From Rhizophagus irregularis (lineage: Eukaryota > Glomeromycota > Glomeromycetes > Glomerales > Glomeraceae): 64,000 nucleotides of DNA. Made by a program: the position numbers and the translations under genes. Location of the stretch: positions 248,001-312,000 of the forward strand of contig NC_089458.1 in NCBI RefSeq assembly GCF_026210795.1, in the 5' to 3' direction. Of this stretch, positions 62,953 through 64,000 are shown piece after piece (position 1 is the stretch's first letter; the number at the start of each line of letters is the position of its first letter). A model generated the notes under the pieces. That model ran no database searches. It was not told the DNA's origin and worked only from the letters and a program-made list of their open reading frames with translations.

Positions 62953-64000
62953 CTATTGAATTCCACTTATATTTATAGTAATTTATATTATATCAAAAAT
63001 TATAAATAAGAAAAATAAGAAAATATTCTTATTTTTTTTTATTTTAGGACCTCTTTAAATATAATTGGTTTAATTAGCCATCAAAATCAATTGAACAAGA
63101 CTTATTTTTGTATAATATTTATTTTAAAAATATATTATATATATGTATAATATTTATCTTAGAAATTTTTTCATAAATTTTTTTTATAATTTATACTAAT
63201 ACATATATATATTATTTTTATCAAAAAATTTTATAAACTTTTTTATAGCATATACTAATAAACGTATAATATTTATAGAAAAATTTTTTTATAATATATG
63301 CTAATATATATATAATATTTATTAAAGATTTTTTAATTAATTTTCTTTATTATAGAAATTTTTTATAATGAAAAAAAAACAATATAATAATAAATTAAAC
63401 CAACTATTAGAAATATTTATTAAATATTTAATAACTGAATAAAAAATTATTTATTATATTTTTATTTATTTTCTACTTATAAAATAATCTTATATTAAAA
63501 AATAATATTGCTATTAAAATAAAAATACTTTTTAAATTTTTATTAAAGTTTTGTAAATATGAGTATCAAATAATTTTATTTTTCAACACATTAATCAAAG
63601 CCAATTAATTTAACTAAAATACTAAAATTATATCATAAATATCTGTAAAAATACACACATATATATTAGTAAAATTATAAATTTTAGCTAAAAAAAATTT
63701 CAAACAATACATAGTAATTTAATTTAAAATTTAAAGAAATCAATATAAATTTACCTATTGCAAATAAATATTAAAATATAAAAAATACTTTATATTTATT
63801 AAATTTAAAATTTTTGATAAAAAGATTTTTTTTATTATTTTAATATATACTATTATGAAAATAATAGTAATAAAAAATTATTTAATATAAAAAGAAAAAT
63901 AATTTGTGCAAAAAAAAATATAAAAGAAAAAAAATAAAAAAAATTAAATAAAAAAATAATTAATAATATAAAAAAGAGAATAAATATTTATTTTATATAA
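62953..64000. other. Extremely AT-rich non-coding end of window
   Basis: Short TA-rich words such as TATACTAATATATATA recur around 63180-63320. No gene seen. Confidence 0.5.

Overview
This window is nuclear DNA of a eukaryote with a very AT-rich, intron-dense genome. The genes are split by many short GT-AG introns (mostly 60-100 bp), ortholog content is typical of fungi, and long stretches between genes are full of small inverted-repeat transposons. The style fits an arbuscular mycorrhizal fungus (Glomeromycotina, Rhizophagus-like); that placement is inference from composition and protein flavour, not from a search. No prokaryotic, organellar, rRNA, tRNA or CRISPR feature was seen.

Layout. 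(a) 1-10.6 kb is a transposon graveyard. A 5.5 kb structure has two ~960 bp inverted arms, each bounded by its own TIRs, around a broken Tc1/mariner-like transposase element. Several MITE-like elements follow, then a hAT transposase remnant that carries a MITE inside it. (b) 10.6-24.5 kb is a gene island: UPF1 (nonsense-mediated decay), a PRMT1-type arginine methyltransferase, an unrecognised coiled-coil/Ser-rich protein, a CtIP/Sae2-type DNA end-resection factor, and PCNA. (c) 24.5-35.4 kb is a ~11 kb gene-poor block with at least seven inverted-repeat elements, two with exact 8-bp target-site duplications (hAT-type), plus tandem repeats. (d) 35.4-58.6 kb is a second gene island: an MGR3-like mitochondrial TPR protein and MTR3 (exosome ring) sharing a 139 bp divergent promoter; HMG-CoA lyase and a P5B (YPK9/ATP13A2-type) ATPase, also divergent; a 69-residue single-span membrane protein with an 8-nt micro-exon and ribosomal protein eL33 sharing a 194 bp promoter; a MATH/BTB protein; an F-box-like protein; MZT1 (gamma-tubulin complex); and a Sel1-repeat protein. 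(e) 58.6-64 kb is gene-poor again, with a MITE with TA ends, a 780 bp inverted-repeat element and a 133 bp element with a perfect 9-bp duplication.

Fifteen protein genes were rebuilt exon by exon. For every multi-exon gene the summed exon length is a multiple of three with no internal stop, which supports the splice calls. The genes are mostly unlinked housekeeping functions (RNA decay, chromatin and repair, mitochondrial proteostasis, lysosomal/vacuolar transport, translation, microtubule nucleation). A perfect TCACGTGA octamer lies 70-300 bp upstream of four of the starts and could be a shared regulatory site.
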